From Spirulina sp034932185 (GTDB lineage Bacteria > Cyanobacteriota > Cyanobacteriia > Cyanobacteriales > Spirulinaceae): DNA of 64,000 nt. The notes beneath the pieces were generated by a model. The model was given only the letters and a program-made list of their open reading frames with translations. It searched no databases and had not been told where the DNA came from. Numbering within the stretch: the first letter of the stretch is position 1; the number at the start of each line of letters is the position of its first letter. Positions 49,967-58,772 of the stretch are shown in pieces. Both the position numbers and the translations under genes were made by a program. The stretch lies in assembly GCF_034932185.1 (NCBI RefSeq), contig NZ_JAYGHW010000065.1, forward strand, positions 1 to 64,000, in the 5' to 3' direction.

Positions 49967-52005
49967 CAAGGGTTGTGGCACTGCTGAAGGAGTTTGGCAA
50001 ATTGTTCCGGGGTGGTGACGGGGGGTAAACAGGTGAGGCCTTGGCAGACGAGGGCAATGGCTTCCCCGGTCATCTCCTCTTGGCGGTACATGGCCCTGGG
50101 CCAAAACTGTTGGCCCAATGCGCGTAATTGATCAGCATCAGACCGTACTAATGTCGCCGCTAAAAACCAATCCAAGGCTGCGAATAAGCTGGGACAGGCG
50201 GCGGGGGATTGATCCATGATTCCCACAAAGGCGAGTAAGCCCTGCTCTGCCCGTTCTAAATAGGGGGTGGTTTGGGTGACGAGGGCGAGGCGGACTAAAT
50301 TGGCGATCGCCACCCCATTGGGCGCTGGCGTGGCATTGTCTACATAACTCCGTTCCCGCACCAACAGATCCCCGCTGGCATCCACTGCCCCATTGAAATA
50401 ACCGCCCCCTTGATCATTCCAAAGGTATTGATCAAACTCTGCCTGAAGAGCGATCGCTGCCGTTAACCATTGCTCTTCCTGCTCCACTTGGTAAAGATCC
50501 AACAGAGCCTTAATCACAAAGGCGTAATCTTCCGATTGGGCAGGCACAGATACTGTCCCGCCATAATTTAAACGGTGGAAGCGTCCCTCTATCCCTTGTT
50601 GGTTCAGGAGAAATTCCATTGCTCCCGTTGCCAGGGTTAACGCTTCTGGCAGATCAAACACCGCCGCCGCCCGTGCTAATCCTGAAATCATCAACCCATT
50701 CCAAGCGGCGATCATTTTCGGATCGGTGACGGCGGGAATTCGACCGGGCCAAGGATAGGTTTTGGCGCTGTGGTTATCGATGGCGGGGGGGAATGTTGGG
50801 CATTCCTGGGGTGATGCCCCGTAACGGATGGTAAACAGTTTCGCCAAGGCCGCTTCCACTTCCGGCGCAAGATCGCCCCCTTCATCCCGTTGCAGCACAT
50901 TCATCCCCTCAAAATTCCCTTCTGGGGTAATACTGAAGGCTCCAGAGAGGGCGCGTAATTCCCCTGCGCTTAACTGTTGACTCAGTTCCTCATAACCCCA
51001 GATATAAAAAACCCCTTCCTCCGGCTCTACCACTGTGGGATCAGGGAAACTATCGGCATCTTGGGCAGCGTAGAAATACCCCTCTGGGGCGGTCATTTCC
51101 CGTTGGAGCCAGGCGATCGTGCCTACGACGGCCCGCCGATAGGCCGGCTCACGATGGCCCGCACTCCACAGATTAGCCAGGTATTCGACAATCTGGCCAT
51201 TGTCGTAGAGCATTTTTTCAAAATGGGGAACCGTCCAAGTGGCATCAACGGTATAGCGATGGAAGCCGCCAGCCACATGATCATAAATGCCCCCCAGGGC
51301 CAAGGCATTCCCCCGCTGTTGGGCGATCGCCGTCGCCGTTTCCCGGCCAGGGAAACGACTGCCTGCCAGTACCAGATCGCTATAGGGAATCATCGGAAAG
51401 CTGGGATTACCGGGACGGGGTGTGCCGATAATGCCAGTGCTGGTGTTGATGCCGCTGTGGAGGAGTTCAGCGTTAAGGGGTGTATCGCTGACGGGGAGGA
51501 GGGTGGAGCGTTTGAGGGCGGTGTAGATTTGGTCTTGGATGCTGGATAGTTTGGTTTTATCTTCGTGGTAGAAGCGATCAAGGGCGTGGAGGAGGTCGAG
51601 GAAGGCGGGGCGACCGTAGCGGGCTTGGATGGGGAAATAGGTTCCCCCATAGAAGGGGATGCGATCGCCCGGTGTCAGCCAAATATTCAAGGGCCAGCCC
51701 CCTTGCCCCGTGAGCATTTGCAACGCCTGCATATAGATGCTATCGAGGTCGGGGCGTTCTTCGCGATCCACTTTAATGGGGACAAAGTGGGTATTGAGAT
51801 AATGGGCGATCGCCTCATCGGAAAAGGCTTCTCCCTCCATGACCGTACACCAGTGGCAACTGGAATAACCGACGGAAAGAAAGATGGGCTTATCTTCGGT
51901 AGCAGCTTTCTCTAAAGCTGCATCACACCAGGGCCACCAATCAATGGGGTTTTCAGCGTGTTTACGGAGGTAGAGGCTTTGGCTCTGGGCAAGACGGTTG
52001 GACAT
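49966..52005 (-). CDS. DUF255 thioredoxin-domain protein (spermatogenesis-associated 20-like)
   Basis: A 679-residue protein. The N-terminal thioredoxin-like domain (about 1-165) includes HAENPIDWWPWCDAALEKAA, the CxxC of YSSCHWCTVMEGEAF near residue 50, KVDREERPDLDSIYMQALQM and GGWPLNIWLTPGDRIPFYGG. An N-acylglucosamine-epimerase-like (alpha/alpha barrel) region follows to the end, with GGFHRYTVDATWTVPHFEKM and YDNGQIVEYLANLW. ATG 52005 is the conserved start (MSNRLAQSQSLYLRKHAENP); a frame to 52104 reads heptamer repeat. The function is not known for bacteria. Heptamer repeats flank both ends of the gene. Confidence 0.92.
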   Translation of the reverse strand: MSNRLAQSQSLYLRKHAENPIDWWPWCDAALEKAATEDKPIFLSVGYSSCHWCTVMEGEAFSDEAIAHYLNTHFVPIKVDREERPDLDSIYMQALQMLTGQGGWPLNIWLTPGDRIPFYGGTYFPIQARYGRPAFLDLLHALDRFYHEDKTKLSSIQDQIYTALKRSTLLPVSDTPLNAELLHSGINTSTGIIGTPRPGNPSFPMIPYSDLVLAGSRFPGRETATAIAQQRGNALALGGIYDHVAGGFHRYTVDATWTVPHFEKMLYDNGQIVEYLANLWSAGHREPAYRRAVVGTIAWLQREMTAPEGYFYAAQDADSFPDPTVVEPEEGVFYIWGYEELSQQLSAGELRALSGAFSITPEGNFEGMNVLQRDEGGDLAPEVEAALAKLFTIRYGASPQECPTFPPAIDNHSAKTYPWPGRIPAVTDPKMIAAWNGLMISGLARAAAVFDLPEALTLATGAMEFLLNQQGIEGRFHRLNYGGTVSVPAQSEDYAFVIKALLDLYQVEQEEQWLTAAIALQAEFDQYLWNDQGGGYFNGAVDASGDLLVRERSYVDNATPAPNGVAIANLVRLALVTQTTPYLERAEQGLLAFVGIMDQSPAACPSLFAALDWFLAATLVRSDADQLRALGQQFWPRAMYRQEEMTGEAIALVCQGLTCLPPVTTPEQFAKLLQQCHNP

Positions 52006-52020
52006 GGGACGAAGGGGAAA

Positions 52021-52055
52021 GGATGAAGGATGAAGGCAGAAGGATGAAGGCAGAA
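52021..52055. repeat. Five heptamer units upstream of DUF255 gene
   Basis: GGATGAA, GGATGAA, GGCAGAA, GGATGAA and GGCAGAA follow without gaps, a second STRR-type tract, just upstream of the DUF255 gene start and in the spacer before cobN. Confidence 0.8.
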
Positions 52056-52127
52056 GGGGAAAAACGCTTCTGATGTAGGGTGAAGGATGGCATTGTTTGG
52101 CCACTGTACCAAATTCTCCTGAATCCT

Positions 52128-55100
52128 ATGCACCGTATTGCCGCTACGCCGGGTGGCTGGACTCCTGACACTGATGGCGTGATTTTTGTTGAACAAACCT
52201 CCGCCCCGATTCTGTTCCTCACCAGTGCGGATACGGAAATTCAAACTCTTGCCGCTGCGTTGCCTGCGTTGCCTGCGGATTTCCCGCCGATCCGGGCGGT
52301 GAATTTGTTGCAACTTCAGCAACCTTTGAGCATTGATGATTATGGCGAGAAGGTGTTAAGTCATGCCAAGGTGATTATTTTGCGGCTGTTGGGGGGACGG
52401 AGTTATTGGGCCTATGGGTTGGAGGTGGTGAAGGAGATTGTGGCGACAACGGGGGCAATGCTGTTGGTGTTGCCGGGGGACGATCGCCCCGATCCTGAAC
52501 TGATCAGCCATTCGACGGCTCCCTTGGGGGTAGTTCATCAGTTTTGGCAATATTTGATCGAGGGGGGTGTTGCGAATATTGCCCAAGGGTTGCAATGGTT
52601 GAGTAATCAGGGTTTGGGAACGGATTATCAGGTGTTGGGGCCGCAGCCGGTTCCCCGTTTGGGAGTTTGGGGAGGATCCCCCCTGGCCCCCCTTAAAAAG
52701 GGGGGTGAAGAAATAAACCCCCTTGTTAAGGGGGTCGGCGCAGCCGGGGGGATCGTCAGTTTGGGCGAATCAGGATCCCCCCTGGCCCCCCTTAAAAAGG
52801 GGGGTGAAGAAATAAACCCACTTGTTAAGGGGGTCGGCGAAGCCGGGGGGATCGTCAGCTTGGGCGAATCAGGATCCCCCCTGGCCCCCCTTAAAAAGGG
52901 GGGTGAAGAAATAAACCCCCTTGTTAAGGGGGTCGGCGCAGCCGGGGGGATCGTCAGCCTAGGCGAATCAGGATCCCCCCTGGCCCCCCTTAAAAAGGGG
53001 GGTGAAGAAATAAACCCCCTTGTTAAGGGGGTCGGCGCAGCCGGGGGGATCGTTGGCATTTTGTTCTATCGCGCCCATTATTTGGCGGGAAATTTGGCCC
53101 CGATTCAAGGGCTATGTGAGCAATTGGCCTTGATGGGATTAGAAGCGCGGCCGGTGTTTATGGCCTCGTTGCAAGATATAACGTTGCATGAGCAATTACT
53201 CACAGCCCTCGCAGGCATTGATGTGCTGATTAATACCACCAGTTTTTCTCTGGCAAAATTGGGAGAAACGGAACAACCGCAACTGTGGCAACGGTTGAAT
53301 GTGCCGGTGTTGCAGGCGATCCTCAGTGGGGGGACGGTGGAGCAGTGGAGCGCAGGGTTACAAGGGTTGAGTCCCCGCGATGTGGCCATGAATGTGGCCT
53401 TACCGGAGGTGGATGGCCGGGTAATTACGCGGGCGATTTCCTTTAAATCGGTGGCAACGGATCATCAAGGCTTAGAAACCGATGTGGTGATTTATGAGCC
53501 AAAGGGCGATCGCCTCCATTTCGTCGTTAACCTTGCCGCCCATTGGGTACGCTTACGGCGTAAACCCATCCAGGAGCGCAAAATTGCCCTCATTCTGGCC
53601 AACTATCCTAACCGCGATGGCCGCCTGGCTAATGGCGTGGGGTTGGATACGCCCGCCAGTTGTGTGGCGATCCTTAAAGCCATGGCTGAAGAGGGTTATA
53701 CGGTCGGCAACATTCCCGCAACGGGGGATGATCTGATCTTTGCCCTCACCCAAGGCGTGACGAATGATCCCGATGGTTGGCAGGGCCGGCCCGTTTATCA
53801 GACCTTAACAGCCGAAGCTTATCGCGACTATTTCGCCACGCTCCCCCTTGAAGTTCAACAAGGCGTAAACCAACGGTGGGGAGCTTTCAATGGGCAAGAT
53901 ATTCCCATTGCCGGATTGCAACTGGGCAATCTTTTCATTGCCATTCAACCCTCACGGGGCTACGATCGCGACCCCAGTTTGAACTACCACGCCCCGGATT
54001 TAGAACCCACTCACGATTATTTGGGCTATTACGCTTGGGTGCGATCGCACTTCCAAGCTGATGCCCTCGTTCATCTCGGCAAACATGGCAATTTGGAATG
54101 GTTGCCGGGGAAAAGTATCGCCCTTTCCGAAAATTGCTATCCAGAGGTAGCCCTTGGCCCCTTGCCCAACTTCTACCCCTTCATTGTCAATGATCCCGGC
54201 GAAGGCTCCCAAGCCAAACGCCGCAGCCAAGCCGTGATCCTCGACCACCTCACCCCCCCCCTCACCCGTGCCGAACTCTATGGCCCCCTCCAGGAAATCG
54301 AAGCCCTGATTGATGAATATTACGAAGCCCAAAGCCTCGATCCTTCAAGGTTAGGCTTGATAGGCGATCGCCTCACCGCCGCCGTCCAAGCCTGCCACTT
54401 CCACGAAGATTTAGGGATTAGCGACATCAACCGCCAAACCTTGAGCGCATTCCTCACCCGTGCCGATGGCCATCTCTGCGAACTCAAAGAAGCCCAAATC
54501 CGCGACGGCCTACACATTTTCGGCCAAGTCCCCACCGGAACCCAATGGCGGGATCTGGTGATTGCCATTGCCCGCGCTCCGGGGCTGGGACGGTTGGGGT
54601 TGAGGGGGGCGATCGCCCAAGATCTTGGCTATGACCTCGATTTACTTCAGCAGGACTACAACACGCCGATCCCCAATCCTCCCCCAGGGCCGCAAACCGT
54701 CGGGGATCTCGTCACCCTGCTCGAATCCAAAGCCGCTTACCTCGTTGAAAACCAGCAACCCCTAGGCCCCGCCACCACCCAAGAATTGCAATGGCTCCAA
54801 ACCGAACTGATCCCCAACCTCGCCCAAACAGACCAGGAAATTCACCAACTCCTCAGGGGGTTAAATGGGGAATATATTGTTGCTGGCCCCAGTGGCGCAC
54901 CGACGCGGGGCCGGCCCGAAGTCCTGCCTACGGGGCGCAATTTCTATTCCGTTGATATTCGCGCCATCCCCACGGAAACCGCTTGGGCCGTGGGGCGCAA
55001 GGCAGCGGAGCGGGTGATTGAACGCTATTGCCAAGAAGAGGGGGACTATCCTCGCCGGTTGGCCCTGTCGGTATGGGGAACATCAACGATGCGCACCGGA

Positions 55101-56162
55101 GGCGATGATATTGCCCAAGCTTTAGCCCTCTTGGGGGTACAGCCCGTGTGGGATGGGTTAGCGCGGCGGGTGGTGGATTTTGAAGTGATTCCCCTGCGGG
55201 TGTTGGGACGGCCAAGGGTGGATGTGATGCTGCGGATTTCGGGGTTTTTCCGGGATGGGTTCCCGAATTTGATTGATCTGGTGGATCGGGCGGTGGCAAT
55301 GGTGGCCAGTTTGGCTGAACCGCCGGAGCAGAACCCCTTAGCGGCTCAGGTTCAGGCAGATCAGCAATTTTGGCAGCAGGAGGGGTTAGAGCCGGAGGAA
55401 GCCCAACGCCGCGCTCAATACCGGATTTTTGGCTCCAAGCCAGGGGCCTATGGGGCGGGGTTACAGGGGCTAATTGAGGCGCAAAACTGGAGCAGTGATG
55501 CGGATTTGGCGCGGGCCTATGTGAATTGGAGCAGCTATGCCTATACAGGTTCAGGCATCGGGGAAAGTGCGCCGGAGGCCTTTGCGCGGCGGTTGGGCGA
55601 TGGGTACGCTGGCACGGATCGCCAAATTGTCCTCCAAAACCAAGATAACCGCGAGCATGATCTCCTCGATTCCGATGATTATTACCAATTCCAAGGCGGT
55701 TTAACTGCGGCGGTGCGCCACATTTCCGGTCAGCAACCCATCACCTATTTTGGTGATCATTCCCAACCCCAAAACCCAAAAATTCGCACATTGCAAGAGG
55801 AAATTCAGCGGGTTTATCGTTCCCGTGTCATCAATCCGAAATGGATTGCGGGGGTGATGCGCCACGGCTATAAGGGGGCCTTTGAGATGGCGGCGACGGT
55901 GGATTATCTCTTTGCCTATGATGCGACGGCCCATTGTGTGGCGGATTTTATGTATGAGGGCGTGGCGCAAGCCTATATCCTCGATCCAGAAGTGCGATCA
56001 TTTGTGGAGGCGAAAAACCCCTGGGCCTTACGGGATATGGCGGAGCGGCTGATTGAAGCCCAACAGCGGGGGATGTGGCAAGATGTGCCGGGGGAATTGT
56101 TGGATCAATTGCGGGCGATCGCCCACAGTGCCGAAGGCGTGATCGAAGCGATGGGGGATTAA
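52128..56162 (+). CDS. cobN: Cobaltochelatase subunit CobN
   Basis: A 1344-residue large subunit of the ATP-dependent cobalt chelatase, which inserts Co into hydrogenobyrinic acid a,c-diamide together with CobS/CobT or ChlI/ChlD-like subunits. MHRIAATPGGWTPDTDGVIF is the cyanobacterial start; ATG 52128 is preferred over 52080. Motifs include LRLLGGRSYWAYGLEVVKEI (N-terminal), ILANYPNRDGRLANGVGLDT, LVHLGKHGNLEWLPGKSIAL, GRNFYSVDIRAIPTETAWAV, SVWGTSTMRTGGDDIAQALA and ISGFFRDGFPNLIDLVDRAV. Residues about 183-314 are four in-frame copies of a 33-residue repeat that is not part of the family. The flanking parts stay in register, so the protein may still be active. Confidence 0.95.
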   Translation: MHRIAATPGGWTPDTDGVIFVEQTSAPILFLTSADTEIQTLAAALPALPADFPPIRAVNLLQLQQPLSIDDYGEKVLSHAKVIILRLLGGRSYWAYGLEVVKEIVATTGAMLLVLPGDDRPDPELISHSTAPLGVVHQFWQYLIEGGVANIAQGLQWLSNQGLGTDYQVLGPQPVPRLGVWGGSPLAPLKKGGEEINPLVKGVGAAGGIVSLGESGSPLAPLKKGGEEINPLVKGVGEAGGIVSLGESGSPLAPLKKGGEEINPLVKGVGAAGGIVSLGESGSPLAPLKKGGEEINPLVKGVGAAGGIVGILFYRAHYLAGNLAPIQGLCEQLALMGLEARPVFMASLQDITLHEQLLTALAGIDVLINTTSFSLAKLGETEQPQLWQRLNVPVLQAILSGGTVEQWSAGLQGLSPRDVAMNVALPEVDGRVITRAISFKSVATDHQGLETDVVIYEPKGDRLHFVVNLAAHWVRLRRKPIQERKIALILANYPNRDGRLANGVGLDTPASCVAILKAMAEEGYTVGNIPATGDDLIFALTQGVTNDPDGWQGRPVYQTLTAEAYRDYFATLPLEVQQGVNQRWGAFNGQDIPIAGLQLGNLFIAIQPSRGYDRDPSLNYHAPDLEPTHDYLGYYAWVRSHFQADALVHLGKHGNLEWLPGKSIALSENCYPEVALGPLPNFYPFIVNDPGEGSQAKRRSQAVILDHLTPPLTRAELYGPLQEIEALIDEYYEAQSLDPSRLGLIGDRLTAAVQACHFHEDLGISDINRQTLSAFLTRADGHLCELKEAQIRDGLHIFGQVPTGTQWRDLVIAIARAPGLGRLGLRGAIAQDLGYDLDLLQQDYNTPIPNPPPGPQTVGDLVTLLESKAAYLVENQQPLGPATTQELQWLQTELIPNLAQTDQEIHQLLRGLNGEYIVAGPSGAPTRGRPEVLPTGRNFYSVDIRAIPTETAWAVGRKAAERVIERYCQEEGDYPRRLALSVWGTSTMRTGGDDIAQALALLGVQPVWDGLARRVVDFEVIPLRVLGRPRVDVMLRISGFFRDGFPNLIDLVDRAVAMVASLAEPPEQNPLAAQVQADQQFWQQEGLEPEEAQRRAQYRIFGSKPGAYGAGLQGLIEAQNWSSDADLARAYVNWSSYAYTGSGIGESAPEAFARRLGDGYAGTDRQIVLQNQDNREHDLLDSDDYYQFQGGLTAAVRHISGQQPITYFGDHSQPQNPKIRTLQEEIQRVYRSRVINPKWIAGVMRHGYKGAFEMAATVDYLFAYDATAHCVADFMYEGVAQAYILDPEVRSFVEAKNPWALRDMAERLIEAQQRGMWQDVPGELLDQLRAIAHSAEGVIEAMGD
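52674..53069. repeat. Four in-frame 99-bp palindromic repeats inside cobN
   Basis: Units start with GGATCC at 52674, 52773, 52872 and 52971 (99-base period). Each has CCCCCCTTAAAAAGGGGGG, CCCCTTGTTAAGGGG-type hairpin and a CCGGGGGGATCGT edge. Each codes GSPLAPLKKGGEEINPLVKG and VGAAGGIVSLGES (33 residues; the second has VGEAG). They match the intergenic copies at 40880. The last unit is followed by GILFYRAHYLAGNLAP, the normal CobN sequence. Confidence 0.95.
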
Positions 56163-56221
56163 TCGGCCCTTGAAGATTTCAGTCCCATCCATAGCAAAAC
56201 TTCGGGAAAAAATAGTTCTCC

Positions 56222-56251
56222 CTAAACATTCTGTTAAACCCCCGTTAACCT
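56222..56251 (+). promoter_or_regulatory. Putative Pho box upstream of pstS
   Basis: Three direct 8-bp units with an 11-bp period: CTAAACAT (56222), GTTAAACC (56233) and GTTAACCT (56244). They resemble the cyanobacterial Pho box of PTTAA-type octamers with 3-bp spacers, bound by SphR/PhoB. It lies 264 bases before pstS, which fits phosphate-starvation control. Confidence 0.65.
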
Positions 56252-56514
56252 TTGGGTCTTAAGATTGCCCCATTTGGAACGTTCGTCCGCAAAGCATCCA
56301 ACCATTTGTAGAGCGGTCAGAGGTTACTCAATTGAGCCGGACTAACCTGCATTATACGTTGATTTGCAAATAGCGTCCTCCAAAATCCGTTGCTGCTCAC
56401 GCCAGCGATCGCCCATCTGCGATCCTGTCGGGGAACTCCCCAAAGTTAGTAAGAGCAGCTATCGGGACATCCATCCCGTTTTGAAATTTCAGAAAAATTT
56501 TCCTGAGGCCACCC

Positions 56515-57639
56515 ATGCTATCGTTCAAATCCCTTTCTCGTCGCAAGTTCACCCTGTTAACCGCTACTCTTCTCTCCTTGAGCATCGCCGCCTGTGGCAC
56601 AGGAACCGTCACTGAAGGGACTGAAGGTGATGACGATGCGCCCCCCGTCACCACCGAGGGTACTGGCGAAATCATCGCCATCAGCGGGGCCGGCGCGACC
56701 TTCCCCGCCCCCCTCTTCCAACGCTGGTTTGACACCTACAACCGCGAAGTGAATAAGGATGTCCAAGTCAGCTATCAATCCGTGGGAAGTGGCGCAGGCT
56801 TAGAGCAATACATCAACGGCACGGTGGACTTCGGAGCCAGTGAAGCCCCGATCACCGAATCCGAAGACCGCATGAAATCCTTCGGTGAGAAATATCCCTA
56901 CGAACCCCTGCAACTGCCCATCGTCGGCGGTTATGTGATCTTTGCCTATAACCTCCCTGGTGTGGATGCGGAAATCAAATTCTCCCGCGAAACCTATTGC
57001 GGCATTGTCGGCGGCCAGATCACCAACTGGAATGATGCGGCGATCGCCGCCGACAACGAAGGCGTAGAACTCCCTGACCTGCCCATCACCTGGGTTCACC
57101 GCTCCGATGGTTCCGGCACCACCTTTGTGTTCACCAACCACCTCGATACCGTCTGCCCTGGTTGGGAAGCCGGAGCCGGGACTTCCGTCGATTGGCCCGT
57201 AGGGATTGGTGGTCAGGGCAATGAAGGCGTTGCCGCTGGCATTCAGCAAAACGAAGGGGCGATCGGTTACATTTCCTACGCCTTTGCGGAATTAAACGAC
57301 ATTCCCGTCGCCCGCATTGAAAACGCCGCCGGAAACTACCCCGACACCCTCCCCGCTAACGCCTCCTTAGCCTTTGAAGGCGAAGAAATCCCCGAAAACT
57401 TTGAACTCCTCGTTCCCGACCCCAAACACCCCGATGCTTACCCCATTTCTGGGTTGGTGTGGGTGATGGTCTATCGGGAATATGAAGATTCTGCCAAGTG
57501 GGAAGCCCTCAAAGCCGCTTTAGAATGGACTTTAAGCCCCGATGGTAAGGCCATTACCGAGGAACTCTACTATGTGCCAATGCCTGAGCCGTTGATTGAA
57601 CGGATTCAAGAGGCCCTCGATAGCGTCAAAGCCGGTTAA
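56515..57639 (+). CDS. pstS: Phosphate-binding lipoprotein PstS
   Basis: A 374-residue periplasmic phosphate-binding protein of the Pst ABC importer. The signal peptide has a lipobox LSIAAC with Cys27 as lipid anchor. The phosphate site is seen in ISGAGATFPAPLFQRWFDTY, YQSVGSGAGLEQYINGTVDF then GASEAP, and HRSDGSGTTFVFTNHL. Length and order match PstS. A Pho-box-like repeat lies upstream and pstC, pstA and pstB follow on the same strand. Confidence 0.96.
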   Translation: MLSFKSLSRRKFTLLTATLLSLSIAACGTGTVTEGTEGDDDAPPVTTEGTGEIIAISGAGATFPAPLFQRWFDTYNREVNKDVQVSYQSVGSGAGLEQYINGTVDFGASEAPITESEDRMKSFGEKYPYEPLQLPIVGGYVIFAYNLPGVDAEIKFSRETYCGIVGGQITNWNDAAIAADNEGVELPDLPITWVHRSDGSGTTFVFTNHLDTVCPGWEAGAGTSVDWPVGIGGQGNEGVAAGIQQNEGAIGYISYAFAELNDIPVARIENAAGNYPDTLPANASLAFEGEEIPENFELLVPDPKHPDAYPISGLVWVMVYREYEDSAKWEALKAALEWTLSPDGKAITEELYYVPMPEPLIERIQEALDSVKAG

Positions 57640-57734
57640 ACTTTTCCCATCCATGGGGCAGCGGACAATATCTCCATGATTCACCGCTGCCCCTCTCCCC
57701 ATAAGCGAATACCCTATAAAAATTAACAGTCAAG

Positions 57735-58706
57735 ATGGCTATCGTGAACTCTCCTTCTGGCTTTAACCGCAGTTCTAGTCTTGAGAAAAAAAATACCCCC
57801 GCACGGGTGATTGATATTGGTTTTTGGGGTTTAACCTTGACCCTCGCCATTGGTGCTGGCTCTGTGCTGGTTTGGGTGATTATTCAAACCGGCCTTTCCA
57901 GTAGCCAAGCCCTGCAAAAGTTTGGCTTGGGCTTTCTTTTTAATAGCACTTGGGATCCCGTCAATAACATTTACGGCGTAATGCCGCAAATTTACGGAAC
58001 ATTGATCACGTCCTTTATTGCCCTACTGTTGGCGATTCCCATTGGTGTAGGCGTAGCCATCTTTCTCACCGAAGATTTTGTCCCTCGCTATATCACCACC
58101 CCCATTGCCTTTGCCATTGAATTAATCGTAGCCATTCCCAGTGTGGTGCTAGGGATTTGGGGGATTTTCGTTTTAGTGCCGTTTTTGCGGCCCTTTTTCC
58201 AATTCCTGAACAAAAATTTAGGCTGGATTCCTTTCTTTAGCGGCGGCGCACCCCGAGGGAATAACCTGATGATTGTGGGATTAGTGTTAGCGGTGATGAT
58301 TGTGCCGATTATCATCTCCATTACCCGCAGTACCTTTGAAGTGTTGCCCCCATCCCTGAGGAGTGGTTCCTTAGCCTTGGGTTTAACCCGCTGGGAAACT
58401 ATCTTGCGGGTATTAATTCCGGCGGGACTGTCGGGAATCGTGAGTTCGGTAATGTTGGCCCTAGGGCGAGCCATGGGGGAAACGATGGTGGCGGCGATGC
58501 TGGTGGGGAATGCCAACCGCATTGATATTTCCATCCTTCAACCGGGGGCGACGATTACCGGCCTGATCGCCTCTCAATTCGGGGAAGCGGGTCGTCTCCA
58601 GGTGTCGGCGCTGATGTATGCGGGGTTAGTCTTGATGGTGCTTTCTCTGGTGGTGAATATTATGGCGGAATTGATTATTCGCCGTTTTCAAAACGTTGAA
58701 CGCTAG
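57735..58706 (+). CDS. pstC: Phosphate ABC transporter permease PstC
   Basis: A 323-residue membrane permease. About six spans begin near residue 30 (GFWGLTLTLAIGAGSVLVWV). The inner-membrane permease motif is in the later part: ALGLTRWETILRVLIPAGLS, the EAA-type loop that docks on PstB, followed by ALGRAMGETMVAAMLVGN. It starts at ATG 57735, 95 bases after pstS; the intergenic region has no terminator that I can see. It forms the channel with PstA. Confidence 0.95.
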   Translation: MAIVNSPSGFNRSSSLEKKNTPARVIDIGFWGLTLTLAIGAGSVLVWVIIQTGLSSSQALQKFGLGFLFNSTWDPVNNIYGVMPQIYGTLITSFIALLLAIPIGVGVAIFLTEDFVPRYITTPIAFAIELIVAIPSVVLGIWGIFVLVPFLRPFFQFLNKNLGWIPFFSGGAPRGNNLMIVGLVLAVMIVPIIISITRSTFEVLPPSLRSGSLALGLTRWETILRVLIPAGLSGIVSSVMLALGRAMGETMVAAMLVGNANRIDISILQPGATITGLIASQFGEAGRLQVSALMYAGLVLMVLSLVVNIMAELIIRRFQNVER

Positions 58707-58772
58707 TTGAATGCTCACTGAATGCTAACTGAATTCTTGCCTCCTGAGTATTGAGATTACAACCACATAACC

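Noticed and set aside
49595..50104. Minus-strand open frame through the heptamer arrays
   Set aside because: Most of it is repeated EARGKRQ and SLLTPHS units from the 7-bp repeats.
52628..53059. Long minus-strand open frame opposite the cobN repeat
   Set aside because: It consists of the reverse complement of the four palindromic units and repeats itself; the plus-strand CobN frame is continuous and conserved on both sides.
52674..53069. Regular repeats resembling a CRISPR array
   Set aside because: The whole 99-bp unit is conserved, with no unique spacers between short repeats, and it is coding in frame.
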